A DNA stretch of 64,000 nucleotides from Anaspis maculata. Taxonomy: Eukaryota > Arthropoda > Insecta > Coleoptera > Scraptiidae. The stretch covers positions 2,666,001 through 2,730,000 of the forward strand of contig OX421963.1 of assembly GCA_949128115.1 (NCBI GenBank), written 5' to 3'. Positions 55,048-64,000 of this stretch are shown piece by piece. Made by a program: the position numbers and the translations under genes. The notes beneath the pieces were generated by a model that was given only the letters and a program-made list of their open reading frames with translations, was not told the origin of the DNA and ran no database searches. The number at the start of each line of letters is the position of its first letter. Within the stretch, counting starts at the first letter, position 1.

Positions 55048-55921
55048 GTGTCCATGGCATTTGCAACATCTGGAATGGTAAAATATGTTACGCATTATGA
55101 ACCTTGATGTACTTTGAGATAGCCCACCAAGTTTCATCATCATCAATTGAGAGGTTTGTTCTTAAAAGACTGTTTGAACAAAATTTGTGCCGTTGTTTTA
55201 TGAAAAATTTGGGACAGTTATGAACAATTATGAACAGTTTGGGAATTTCAGTGGGATGTTCAGGACCCCTCAGTAAGCCTGTGTGCAAAAATTCAGCTCC
55301 TTTCGATTTTTTCTGAGGTTTAAACCTAAAATTCCTGGGCTAAACGACATAAATTACAGTCGAGAAAAAACTAGTCCAGAGCTAGACTGAAAGCTGTTTG
55401 GAGACCTTGCTCTTTATGGCATAAATGTGCAATTTGGTAATCTGTTAGAGCCTTAAGTTAGTAATGTTTCAAGCCTTTCACCCACGCTTGGGAGTCTTAC
55501 AGAACCTGTGTATTGCGGGCAGCCTATCTAAAAGGGACATTACCGGGATTTCTCCGTTGCATTGAAAGTTGTGTCTTTTTTCACTGCATGAACTTCTTTG
55601 TAGCTCTCTGTCTGGAATCTGAACGCAACTTTGCAGATTTTGATAACTACACATTGAAGAGCAGTTCTCAGTGAACCATTAGCATAAAAATTTTGGAGAC
55701 TTTCGGTTTCAGGCTTTCCTCAACGAGGGATTAAATAAGGGTGAAAGATTCAATATTTTGCATTTTCCATAAAAAAAATTAAACAAATTTTGTTCAAACA
55801 GCTTTTAAGAACAAACCTTTTAATTGATGATTGCAAAACTTGGTAGGCTACCTCAAAGTACATCAAGGTTCATGATGCGTAACATATTTTACCATTCCAG
55901 ATGTTGCAAATGCCATCATGG
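55048..55921. mobile_element. Foldback element
   Basis: CATTTGCAACATCTGGAATG and TTACGCATTATGAACCTTGA at left face their complements at 55860-55914; the arms are about 150 bp (TTTGTTCTTAAAAGACTGTTT pairs with AAACAGCTTTTAAGAACAAA). TA follows the right end; the left flank is CA. The interior, 55300-55700, is unique and non-coding, with AAAATTCCTGGGCTAA resembling the end of the 27360 family. Confidence 0.8.
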
Positions 55922-56588
55922 GCACTAAAGCTTTGAAGAGCCAGAAAATACGTAAATGGCAATTCTTTCCCGCCGAAGAGGTCACTAAATTATGATCAGG
56001 AGGTTGTTTTTACGATACAATGATTACATATTACCATTATCATGATAACCAATCACTTTTTTAACAATGCCTCACAGGGCAGAATCAAGATGGTGCTCAA
56101 GAAGAAAAAAAAAGTTGACAATTGTATTTCTGGGAATAGTTGGCTTAGGAATTGGCTACCCAGCTCATATCATTTCTAACATTACTTTTTGTAGAAATAC
56201 CAAGTGTTGTGTCAATATCTCTAAGAATCATTCATTTATGGAAATAAAGTGCTTTTTTTTCTGTTTTTCCCCTACATTTCAAAGACGTTTCAAGGTAATC
56301 AAGAACGGTTTGCTGTGACTTCATGATTATAAAACAGTTGATGTATGTGGTAAATTACACGTCTCCACATGCTTCGGTTATTTAAATATAATTTTCCAAC
56401 TTTTTTTTCTGTTTCACCCTGTATACGCTGCCGGCATGGATGGCGCTGATGGCTACCTTTCTGGATCGGAAGAGTATGATGCAAAGAACATTTCCACCAA
56501 GTAGCATCTTCTCATCAAAAAATGCAAGGTTCATTCCATTTTATGTAACTAGCATCCGCGGACTATTTCAATTGTCCACCTGATTGCT
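55922..56588. repeat. Foldback-arm fragment (27360 family) and unassigned sequence
   Basis: 56310-56470 (GACTTCATGATTATAAAAC, TTTCACCCTGTATACGCTGC, CGGCATGGATGG) follows the order of 30430-30570 in one arm only. Before it, 56067-56318 has an open frame with a hydrophobic stretch (IVFLGIVGLGIGYPAHII) but no recognised family. Confidence 0.5.
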
Positions 56589-57053
56589 TCAACACTCTAT
56601 AAACCAGCTGTTATCAAATCTAACTGTACGGTAGTTCCACATACCGTTTTCTTCAGCAGCTTCACCAAAAATCGACGGCACAGCATCCTTGCCCAGCTGG
56701 GGCTTCTTGAAAATCACCTGAAACATTTCACTCGGTTGCAGTCGAACAATAAATTCTACGGCATTCAAAGTGTGTTCAAAGCAACCACAAGCTACCAGAA
56801 TGTATGTTTAAAATTATCATAATAAGCTGTTTACTCTGCGGCCGCCGACGTTGATCTCGCGGATGATCTCGTAAGGCTCGAAGTGTTTTTCGCACACCCA
56901 ATCGTTGGTGCGGTAGGGCCTCGGCAGCTTCCAGGGACGAGGAAGCGCCTTCGCCCAGGCGAACAAGTTCGAGACGTTCGCCCTGAACATCGAAACATGC
57001 AATCCGGCCCCGGATTTCGACGGACATCCCGCCACAAAACACGACCTGACCAT
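56589..57053 (-). CDS. THAP-domain protein, two exons (tandem copy A)
   Basis: Exon 1 57053-56835, ATG start, MVRSCFVAGC to EIIREINVGGRR (73 codons); intron 56834-56718 (GTAAAC...TTTCAG, 117 bp); exon 2 from 56717, VIFKKPQLGKDAVPSIFGEA. The C2CH finger is complete: CFVAGC, a Trp in NLFAWAKAL, WVCEKHF, then the AVPSIF box, all in THAP order and spacing. Exon 1 is GC-rich against AT-rich surroundings. Exon 2 either reads on to a TGA at 56591-56589 (115 aa total) or leaves at GTATGT (56644) to an exon I could not find. A nuclear DNA-binding role is inferred from the domain. It lies 204 bp downstream of another THAP gene on the same strand. Confidence 0.85.
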
Positions 57054-57112
57054 CGCAAACTCCTGTTGCCGGTTCCCGGCACACCAGACAAAAGTCACAA
57101 CAAACAAACGTC

Positions 57113-57182
57113 AAAACTGACAGCTCCGTTGACAGGTCATCTGTCGCCGTGACAGTTACATTGACAGTTCACTGACAATCAG
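57113..57182. promoter_or_regulatory. TGACAG cluster between the two THAP genes
   Basis: Four exact TGACAG hexamers (57118, 57130, 57150, 57162) plus a reverse GACAG and a TGACAA within 65 bp, in the 204 bp between one THAP stop and the next THAP start. A promoter element or a THAP autoregulatory site is a guess. Confidence 0.35.
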
Positions 57183-57257
57183 CTGTTCCAACCAAACAAT
57201 TTCGACTTTTGACTGGCAGCGAAACAGATCGATTCTACAACTAATCTACGATACTAC

Positions 57258-57628
57258 TTATAAAACTACGTTTTGTGCTGCATCCTCCGGCTTCTTGGCT
57301 TCTCCTCCGGCATCGTTTGTCGTGGCAAACACGCTGGGCACTCGGTTGTTTTTCAACCTCTTGACGCAGCCATAGTGGTAATCTTCTTCTCGAAAGTGCT
57401 CCGAACACACCTGCATGAAAGAAAATTAGTTCAGGTGGACACACGAGAGCAACAAGGCAAAAAGGAAACAGTCTTTACCAAGTCACTCGACGTTATGGTC
57501 GAAATCTGTGTGGCGGTCATCCACTGCCTTCGCGCGTCTTCGTTGGTGGGAAAATAGTGGAAAGTCAGACGGTCCTTGTGGTCCTTCCATAGTTTGCTGC
57601 AGGACTTGACGCAGCATTTGTGAACCAT
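57258..57628 (-). CDS. THAP-domain protein, two exons (tandem copy B)
   Basis: Exon 1 57628-57479, ATG start, MVHKCCVKSC to QISTITSSDL (50 codons); intron 57478-57411 (GTAAAG...ATGCAG, 68 bp); exon 2 57410-57258, VCSEHFREEDYHYG to EDAAQNVVL and TAA (50 codons). The joined 100 aa protein is a THAP finger and little else: CVKSC cysteines, LTFHYFP, RRQWMTATQI with the invariant Trp, VCSEHF, and RVPSVF for the AVPTIF box. Both splice sites are phase 0 and canonical. A lone finger can still bind DNA, or act as a competitor of full-length THAP proteins, but this is inference. The upstream frame to 57721 lacks an ATG. Confidence 0.9.
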
Positions 57629-57639
57629 TTCGCGATCGC

Positions 57640-58137
57640 GTCGGGGGCTTTGCTGCTGTGAAAGCTCAAGTTTCCGCTTTTTGCGCGCCAATTGTGAGGT
57701 TATGTCTGTTGTCCTTGTCACTGCAAGTGTCAGTCGTCACTGACGCGGCTGCGCTGTCAACGCCTGCCGACCTGCTGGGATGTGGTTCTGCGCGTGCGCG
57801 AATCGATTTCAGCGGCGTGCCGGCGTTCTCTGGGAGCTCCAGGGGCGTGCCGTGCCTGATGAACGCTACAGGAATGCTAATAAAATAAATAGATCTGACT
57901 AGAAATACTTTTGATCATTGACCAGAGTAGTAAAGAGTATTCCTTGGAAATTTCTAGAAAATATCTATTGATTACAAAAATATTGTTTCGTTTTTTTTTT
58001 ATTAATTTTAAAGGGTTGGTTACAGTAGGGAAACTTCAGTGGAGTTTCTGTGTCTGTATTTTTCAAATATAATGATGTGGGTGACCGTGTCTTAAAGGGC
58101 ACGGCACCCGAAGCCGCACATTTTACAGTAACGATTC
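57640..58137. other. Upstream of THAP copy B and unassigned sequence
   Basis: 57660-57870 is GC-richer with GTGCCGGCGTTC and GGCGTGCCGTGCC words; this may be 5' flank of the THAP gene. 57880-58137 is AT-rich and featureless. Confidence 0.35.
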
Positions 58138-58139
58138 TA

Positions 58140-59058
58140 CAGGGTGTCCGTTTTTCGAGGCTAAGCTTGGGTATCTCGCTTATCTTTAGAGATACAGAGT
58201 CGGTTAAATTAGAAAAAAGTTGTGAATTTTCATGACGATCAATGATCCAAAAAAATATTTGACTTGTCAGTTTTAGTTTTCGAGATATCGGGGAGAACAG
58301 AAATTTGTAATTTTTGTTTTTATTTTTTATTTGAAAAACGGTTGAAGGTGGGTCTTTCTAATTAAGACATTGTGCAGGCACTTTTCCAAGGGGAATTCAT
58401 TGTTGCCAAAATCTTCATTCTAGCTTTCAAAACAACCGAGATATGACATTCAACTTTTTTTTCTCTTATGGGCGCCATATTGGATTTTGACATTTTTTAA
58501 TACAATATTTTTTTCTGGTTACAACGATGTGTCACATGCCACTGTTGAATTCATGCTTTTGAGCAAAAAATTATTTTTTTATTTTTCAAGGAGTGCTTTG
58601 GAAACAAAGTCAGCACCGACAATTAAAAAAACGTTAATGTTCAACATTTATTCAACAGTGACATGTGGCACATCGTTGTAACCAGAAAAGAATACCGTAT
58701 TCAAAAATATCAAAATCCAATATGGCGCCCATTAGAGCAAAAAGTTGAATGTCGTATCTCGGTTGTTTTGAGAGCTAGAATGAAGATTTTGGCAGCTTTG
58801 AATTCCCCTTGAAAAAGTGTCCTGACAATGTCTAGATTAGAAAAGGCCACCTTCAACCGTTTTTTGAATAAAAAATAAAAACAAAAATTCAAATTCCAGT
58901 TTTTTCACGATATCCCAAAAACCAAAATCGATACGTCAAATTTCTTTTTGGATCATTGATCGTCATGAAAATGCGCAACTTTTTCCTAATTTAACCGACT
59001 TTGTATCTCTCAAGATAAGCGAGATACCCATGCTTAGCCTCGAAAAACGGACACCCTG
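58140..59058. mobile_element. Foldback flanked by TA
   Basis: Ends CAGGGTGTCCGTTTTTCGAG and CTCGAAAAACGGACACCCTG, flanked by TA. The arms of about 450 bp (TGACGATCAATGATCC, CCAATATGGCGCCCAT, GTTACAACGATGTG with complements) meet near 58600. Non-coding. Confidence 0.95.
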
Positions 59059-59497
59059 TATACCACCATTCTCTTCTTATGCAGTTTTGAGTCGATTTAG
59101 GTAGGGAAGAATGCGATTCACTTACGTTAACTATTCCATTTTCGCACTTGAACATCGCCCACTTTCCTTGCTTGTCGTCATGACAACCACTCTATTCTCG
59201 CTATTCTTTTTTTGACAATTAAGGTATGTTCCGATATTCGTTCTGGTCGACCAACCGCCTGAAAAACTGTATATTGGAACGACCGGCTTCCTGAAGAAGG
59301 TTAACCAGCTGTCAACCTCAACGACCAGCTTCGGACGCCGGTCAGTGAAGGTTAACCCAAACGTCAACTGTCCTTCCAATATCAAAAGTCACCCACTGAA
59401 AAATTGGTCGACCGGCTGGTTAAACCGATTTGAATATCGGAACATAAGTACCTTTATGGTCAGGGAGCTGGTGCCTCAAAACTTACGTCATAAGGTA

Positions 59498-60248
59498 CCG
59501 GGTGTTCACGATAAAATTCACCCCCCCTCTAGGAGGTTCCTCTTTGAGATATTTTGGAAAACCAAAAACTTTTTCCCAACGATTTTTCCCAGGGATCTTG
59601 AATCAGTCGTCTGAAAGTTTTCAATTGGTACCGTATACAGGGTGTGACATGTAACTTTTTTATTTCAAATACGACACCCTATATTTTATTACGTCATTCG
59701 ATGAAGCCTTTCTTTCTGATTACAAAGATATATAACATTTATGATTTGTTTTGACAAGAAAGCTGTCAAAAAAATAATAAAATAGGTAGTCAAATGAGTT
59801 GAAAATTAAAAATTACGCGACACCCTGTATTAGAGACGAATTAGACCATTTATCCATGCAGAGTTGAATTCTGCAGACAAAATGCTGCGAGAATAACTTT
59901 TTTTTCAGGGAACTGTAGAAACCGAAGCCATCTTGCCGCGAAACAAAATTATTTGACTACCTATTTTATTATTTTTTTGACAAATTTCTTGTCAAAATAA
60001 ATCATAAGTGTCATATATATTTGTAATCAGAAAAAAAGGTTCTACCAAATCACGGATTAAAATATAGGGTGTTGCATTTAAAATAAAAAAGTTACATATC
60101 ACACCCTGTATACGGTACCAATTAGAAACTTTTAAACGATTGATTCAAGATCCCTGGGAAAAATCGTTGTGAAAAAGTTTTTAGTTTTCCAAAATATCTC
60201 AAAGGGGAACCTCCTAGAGGGGGGGTGAATTTTATCGTGAACACCCTG
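59498..60248. mobile_element. Nested foldback, TA duplication with empty site
   Basis: Ends CCGGGTGTTCACGATAAAAT and ATTTTATCGTGAACACCCTG, TA on both sides. The other host arm (complement of about 61899-61913) reads ATAAGGTACATGATTTC, the empty site with one TA. It contains a further element at 59638-60108. Confidence 0.95.
59638..60108. mobile_element. Foldback at the centre of 59498-60248
   Basis: Ends CAGGGTGTGACATGTAACTT and its close complement before CACACCCTG, TA on both sides. The arms include AATAGGTAGTCAAATGA and its complement. It may be the natural centre of the larger palindrome rather than an insertion. Confidence 0.7.
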
Positions 60249-60565
60249 TACATGATTTTAACCCTGTAGGTCTAATGTGCGTTGATAAGGTTGTTAAAAA
60301 TTGCTTTGTCTTACATGTCAGACCGGGGGCTTTAGGCTGGTATGAGCCTGTCAATTTTCGAAAAAATGGCCAAAAATTACGTCATAAGAAGGTACATGAA
60401 TGAAACCAACTGGATTTTGTGTGGGAACTTGATCAAAAATCTGATCGTAAGACAAAATTTTTGGGGGCTTTCGCTCCATAAGACAAGTTGAAATTTTCAA
60501 AAAAAGGACCAAAATTTATCAATTTTTCCACAGCCGTTTTGTTGACTAACCAAGTGTGATATATA

Positions 60566-61427
60566 CAGGGTGATCCATTCTAGCGTAATTATCCCATAGC
60601 GGTCTTACCGTTCAAGATAGAGAAAAAGATGTGAGAAAGAAGTTATATGGTTTGATGAGACCTATAACCTAAAATTATTTTCAGCTATACAGGGTGTCCC
60701 ATTTTGACGGGATCAACAAAACGTCAAATTTTTTTAAATGGGACACCCTATATTTTTTTGCATTTTCGGATTTAGCTTTTCCAACTGTCTTATGCCTGTA
60801 TTTTTGTTTTCCAATTGTGTGGCAGTGCTACCAACTAAAAATTAAAAACTGAAAAAAATCGCATTTCCACAGTTATCTTGAAAAAATCGTAGCGGCCTTG
60901 CTTTTCAAAACTAAGAGATGAAACTTGACATGGTGAAAGTCAAGTCAAAGACCAATATCCCAATGTCAAGAGTTATGAGACTTTGAAAATTATAAAGTTT
61001 GATTTTTTTTTGTGAACGCAAATTTTTGACATTGGTATATTGGTCTGTAACTTGACTATCATCATGTCAAGTTTCATCTCTTAGTTTTGAAAAGCAAGGC
61101 CGCTACAATTTTTTCAAGATAGCTGTGGAAATGCGATTTTTTTCAGTTTTTAATTTTTAGTGGGTAGCACTGCCACACAATTCAAAAACAAAAATACAGG
61201 CATAAGACAGTTGAAGAAGCTGAAACCAAAAATGCAAAAAAATTAAGGTGTTCCATTTAAAAAAATTGACGTTTTGTTGATCCCGTCAAAATGGAACACC
61301 CTGTATAGCTGAAAATAGTTTTGGGTTATAGGTCTCATCAAACCATATAACTTCTTACTTACATCTTTTTCTCTATCTTAAAGGGTAAGACCGCTATGGG
61401 ATAATTACGCTAGGATGCACCAGCCTG
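60566..61427. mobile_element. Foldback at the centre of the host palindrome
   Basis: Ends CAGGGTGATCCATTCTAGCG and CGCTAGGATGCACCAGCCTG, TA on both sides. Arms of about 430 bp (ATTATCCCATAGCGGTCTTA, AATGGGACACCCTATA, AAAATCGTAGCGGCCTTGC) meet near 60990. Same family as 62193-63732 and 5247-6330. Confidence 0.95.
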
Positions 61428-61991
61428 TATGTATTTGTAATCAGGATGAAAAACGGAATCGATTTCTGTTAAAATACAGGGTGTATGATTTGAGAAAAAA
61501 ATTTCGATGTTGCACCCTGTAAGCGATGTACCATTAAAAAATTTTGTGGACAGATTTGAAACCTGCGTAAAAAATCATGTGAGAATCGTTCTTCATTCCT
61601 AAAATTATGCCAAAGGAGAAGTCTCCAGGAGGAGGTAAATTTTGGCCTTTTTTCGAAAATTTCAAACTTGTCTTATGGACCGAGAGCCCCCAAAAATTTT
61701 GTATTATGACACGATTTTTGATTAAGGGGATGTTCCCACACAAATGCCCGTTGGTTTCATTCATGTACCTTATGACATAAATTTTTTACATTTTTCGAAA
61801 ATTGACAGGCTCATACCAGCCTAAAGCCCCCGGTCTGACATGTAAGACAAAGAAATTTTCAACAACCTTATCAACGCACATTAGACCTACAGGGTTGAAA
61901 TCATGTACCTTATGACGTAAGTTTTGAGGCACCAGCTCGCTGTCCATTAACCTTCACTGACCGGCCTCTGAAGCTGGACCCCTATATCCGT

Positions 61992-62137
61992 GACCCCTAT
62001 ATATTTTCGTGAATCGGAGATTGGGATGATTACATCACATCCGAGCTGTGATTGGTTGGCACGCATGTTTCTAATGCTATGAATGGCTAGGTGACGTGAT
62101 CATCCCGATCCCCGATTCACGAAAATAAGGCCCCTGG
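61992..62137. mobile_element. Hairpin MITE in the right host arm
   Basis: ATTTTCGTGAATCGGAGATT at left faces ATCCCCGATTCACGAAAATA at right; GGATGATTACATCAC pairs with GTGACGTGATCATCC. The left host arm lacks it (CGACCAGCTTCGG), and TGG is repeated at both junctions (AAGCTGG ... CCCCTGGTCG), which suggests a 3 bp duplication. Confidence 0.8.
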
Positions 62138-62192
62138 TCGTTGTGGTTGACAGCTGGTTAACCTTTTTCAGGAAGCCGGTCGTTCCAATATA

Positions 62193-63732
62193 CAGGATGG
62201 TCCATCCTAGCGTAATTATCCCATAGCGGTCTTACCGTTTAAGAGAGATAAAAAGATGTAAGAGAAAAGTTATATGGTTTGATGAGACCTATAACTTGAA
62301 ATTATTTTTAGCTATACAGGTGTCCCATTTTGACGGGATTAACGAAACGTCAATTTTTTTAAATGGGACACCTGTAGTCTTTTGCATTTTCATGTTCATC
62401 TTTTTCAATTGTCTTATGGCTGTATTTTTGTTTTCCAATTGTGTGGCAGTGCTATCAACTAAAAATTAAAAACTAAAAAAATCGCATTTTCACAGTTTTC
62501 TTAGAAAAATTGTAGCGGCCTTGCTTTTCAAAACTAAAACATGAAACTTGACATGGTGATAGTCAAGTCAAAGACCAATATCCCAATGTCAAAAAATTGT
62601 GATTTTTTGATACAGGGCGTTCACAAAAAAAACCATCAAACTTCATCATTTTCAAAGTATCATAATTCTTTTTTTTCAAATAGCATACCCCCAATTTTAT
62701 AACGTTATCTGGTAGCTTTTTTCATCCTCTTTCATTTTTACTAGGGAACCTTACCTTTAAACTTTTTTTCGAGATAATCGGGAATTTTCACAAAATTTGC
62801 TGTTTTTCTTGTTTTTTTTTCAAAAATTGAGTTGGCCGTGATGAATGACAGACAAGCCAAATAGTACGCAACTCTCAGTTAGTCAGTCTGAATATTGTCG
62901 AACAAAGAAAAATGATTTCACGCGAGAGGAAATAATTGATATGATATTCTGGTAATAATCGAGATATCCAGGATCCCACTTTGTTTTCTTTTTGCGTTGG
63001 AGCCATTTTTTTTTGTTCGACAGTATTCAAACTGACTAACTGACAGCTGCATACTATTTGGCTAGGCTGACATTCATCACGGCCAACTCAATTTTAGAAA
63101 AAAAAAAACAAGAAAAATTGCAAATTTTGTGAAAATTTCCGATTATCTCGAAAAAAATGAAGTTTAAGGGTAGGGTACCCCTAGTAAAAATGAAAGAGGA
63201 TAAAAAAAGCTATCAGATAACGTTATAAAATTAGAGGCATGCCATTTGAAAAAAATGAGTTATGATACTTTGAAAATTATGAAGTTTGATGTTTTTTGTG
63301 AACGCCCTATATCAAGAAATCCCAATTCTGTGACAATGGGATATTCGTCTTTGACTTGACTATCACCATGTTAAGTTTCATCTCTTAGTTTTGAAAAGCA
63401 AGGCCGCTACGATTTTTCTAAGAAAACTGTGAAAATGTAATTTTTTTTTAGTTTTCAATTTTTAGTTGGTAGCACTGCCACACAATTGAAAAACAAAAAT
63501 ACAGGCATAAGACAGTTGAAAAAGTTGAACATGAAAATGCAAAAAATATAGGGTGTTCCAATTAAAAAAATTGACGTTTTGTTAATCCCGTCAAAATAGG
63601 ACACCCTGTATAGATAAAAATAATTTTAGGTTATAGGTCTCATCAAACCATATAACTTTTCTCTTACATCTTTTTATCTATCTTAAACGGTAAGACCGCT
63701 ATGGGATAATTACGCTAGGATGGACCACCCTG
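62193..63732. mobile_element. Foldback in the right host arm, TA duplication with empty site
   Basis: Ends CAGGATGGTCCATCCTAGCG and CGCTAGGATGGACCACCCTG, TA on both sides. The left host arm (59262-59278) shows the empty site; in complement it reads CCAATATACAGTTTTTC. The arms match the 60566 element closely; the centre is enlarged by another element at 62613-63309. Confidence 0.95.
62613..63309. mobile_element. Foldback nested in 62193-63732
   Basis: Ends CAGGGCGTTCACAAAAAAAA and TTTTTTGTGAACGCCCTA, TA on both sides. The arms contain ACTATTTGGC, GGCCGTGATGAAT, and a CATTTTTACTAGGG block shared with 5247-6330. The arms meet near 62960. The sister element at 60566 lacks the TA-flanked ends but shares the outer part of the arm. 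Confidence 0.8.
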
Positions 63733-63783
63733 TACAGTTTTTCAGGCGGTTGGTCGACGAATATCGGAACGTACCTACCTTTA

Positions 63784-64000
63784 CTGTTTCATTCACGACA
63801 GCTGTCAACGTTTGACAGCTAGCCGACAGCTGTCAAACAAGATCACTCCTTGAAGGTTATTGTGCCTTTCAAAGCGTATGCTGTAAAAATGTAATAGAAT
63901 ACGTGCCAGATATTTCAGCTTTTGTGTCATCACCCCAACACCCTGATTTTGCTCCCTGGTCCCGTTGGTGTCTTTTGGTAGCGTATTGCCACAAAAGCAA
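63784..64000. other. Right edge of window
   Basis: Contains three closely spaced GACAGCTGTCAA/TTTGACAGC words (63796-63838), partly palindromic. The sequence beyond is featureless up to the end. Confidence 0.4.

Larger units (their letters stand above)
59221..63781. mobile_element. Host foldback of a multi-level nest
   Basis: GTTCCGATATTCG, GGTCGACCAACCGCCTGAAAAAC, AACGACCGGCTTCCTGAA and GTTGACAGCTGG-type blocks at 59229-59500 recur in complement at 61905-62190 and 63735-63775. Removing the insertions at 59498-60248, 60566-61427, 61992-62137 and 62193-63732 leaves a simple palindrome. Inner arm blocks are GACAGGCTCATACCAGCCTA and CCCCCGGTCTGACATGTAAG. Confidence 0.8.

Overview
The window looks like AT-rich nuclear DNA of an arthropod, most likely an insect. 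The evidence is three spliced THAP zinc-finger genes with 61-117 bp GT-AG introns, relics of Ty3/gypsy, BEL/Pao-like and non-LTR retrotransposons, a tRNA-derived SINE, and dozens of DNA-transposon relics whose ends carry the CACCCTGTA/TACAGGGTG motif common in insect genomes. No prokaryotic or viral gene organisation is present. The order cannot be fixed from sequence alone; a hemipteran is a guess. Gene density is very low.

Layout. 0-4.5 kb: foldback repeats and two direct copies of one compound repeat. 4.5-10.5 kb: one 6 kb foldback element with two nested foldbacks and two LINE relics. 10.7-13.7 kb: microsatellite, a ~100 bp tandem repeat, a long degenerate minisatellite and a hAT-like element filled with its own minisatellite. 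14.16-15.17 kb: the first of three members of an unrecognised protein family (338 aa). 15.8-20.9 kb: a 4.9 kb foldback holding three more foldbacks, then a hairpin MITE. 21.2-24.0 kb: the same minisatellite as at 11.6-13.3 kb, on the other strand. 24.8-27.3 kb: a foldback, a gypsy RT fragment split by a MITE, a broken copy of the unrecognised gene, and an LTR plus primer-binding site. 27.4-31.0 kb: a nested foldback pair. 32.0-36.2 kb: a decayed Ty3/gypsy element on the minus strand, split by a MITE and by a SINE. 37.9-43.0 kb: a possible solo LTR and more foldbacks. 43.6-45.5 kb: the intact second member of the family (345 aa), with a hAT-like element just upstream. 46.7-48.3 kb: foldback. 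48.8-49.2 kb: a THAP gene. 49.4-51.6 kb: a higher-order satellite. 51.7-55.9 kb: foldbacks, one broken by a TTAA-flanked MITE. 56.6-57.6 kb: two THAP genes in tandem. 58.1-63.8 kb: foldbacks nested up to three deep.

How it fits together. The only likely functional host genes are the three short THAP genes (probable DNA-binding proteins) and the two intact members of the unrecognised family. Nearly everything else is transposon or tandem repeat. Because foldbacks have two arms, an insertion in one arm can be compared with the empty site in the other. Doing this by eye gives a TA target duplication in three nested cases, a 4 bp TTAA duplication in one and apparent 3 bp duplications in two more. 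About a dozen other foldbacks are flanked by TA. No transposase able to mobilise them was seen.

Coordinates of repeat edges are by eye, usually good to a few bases where a target duplication is quoted and to tens of bases otherwise.
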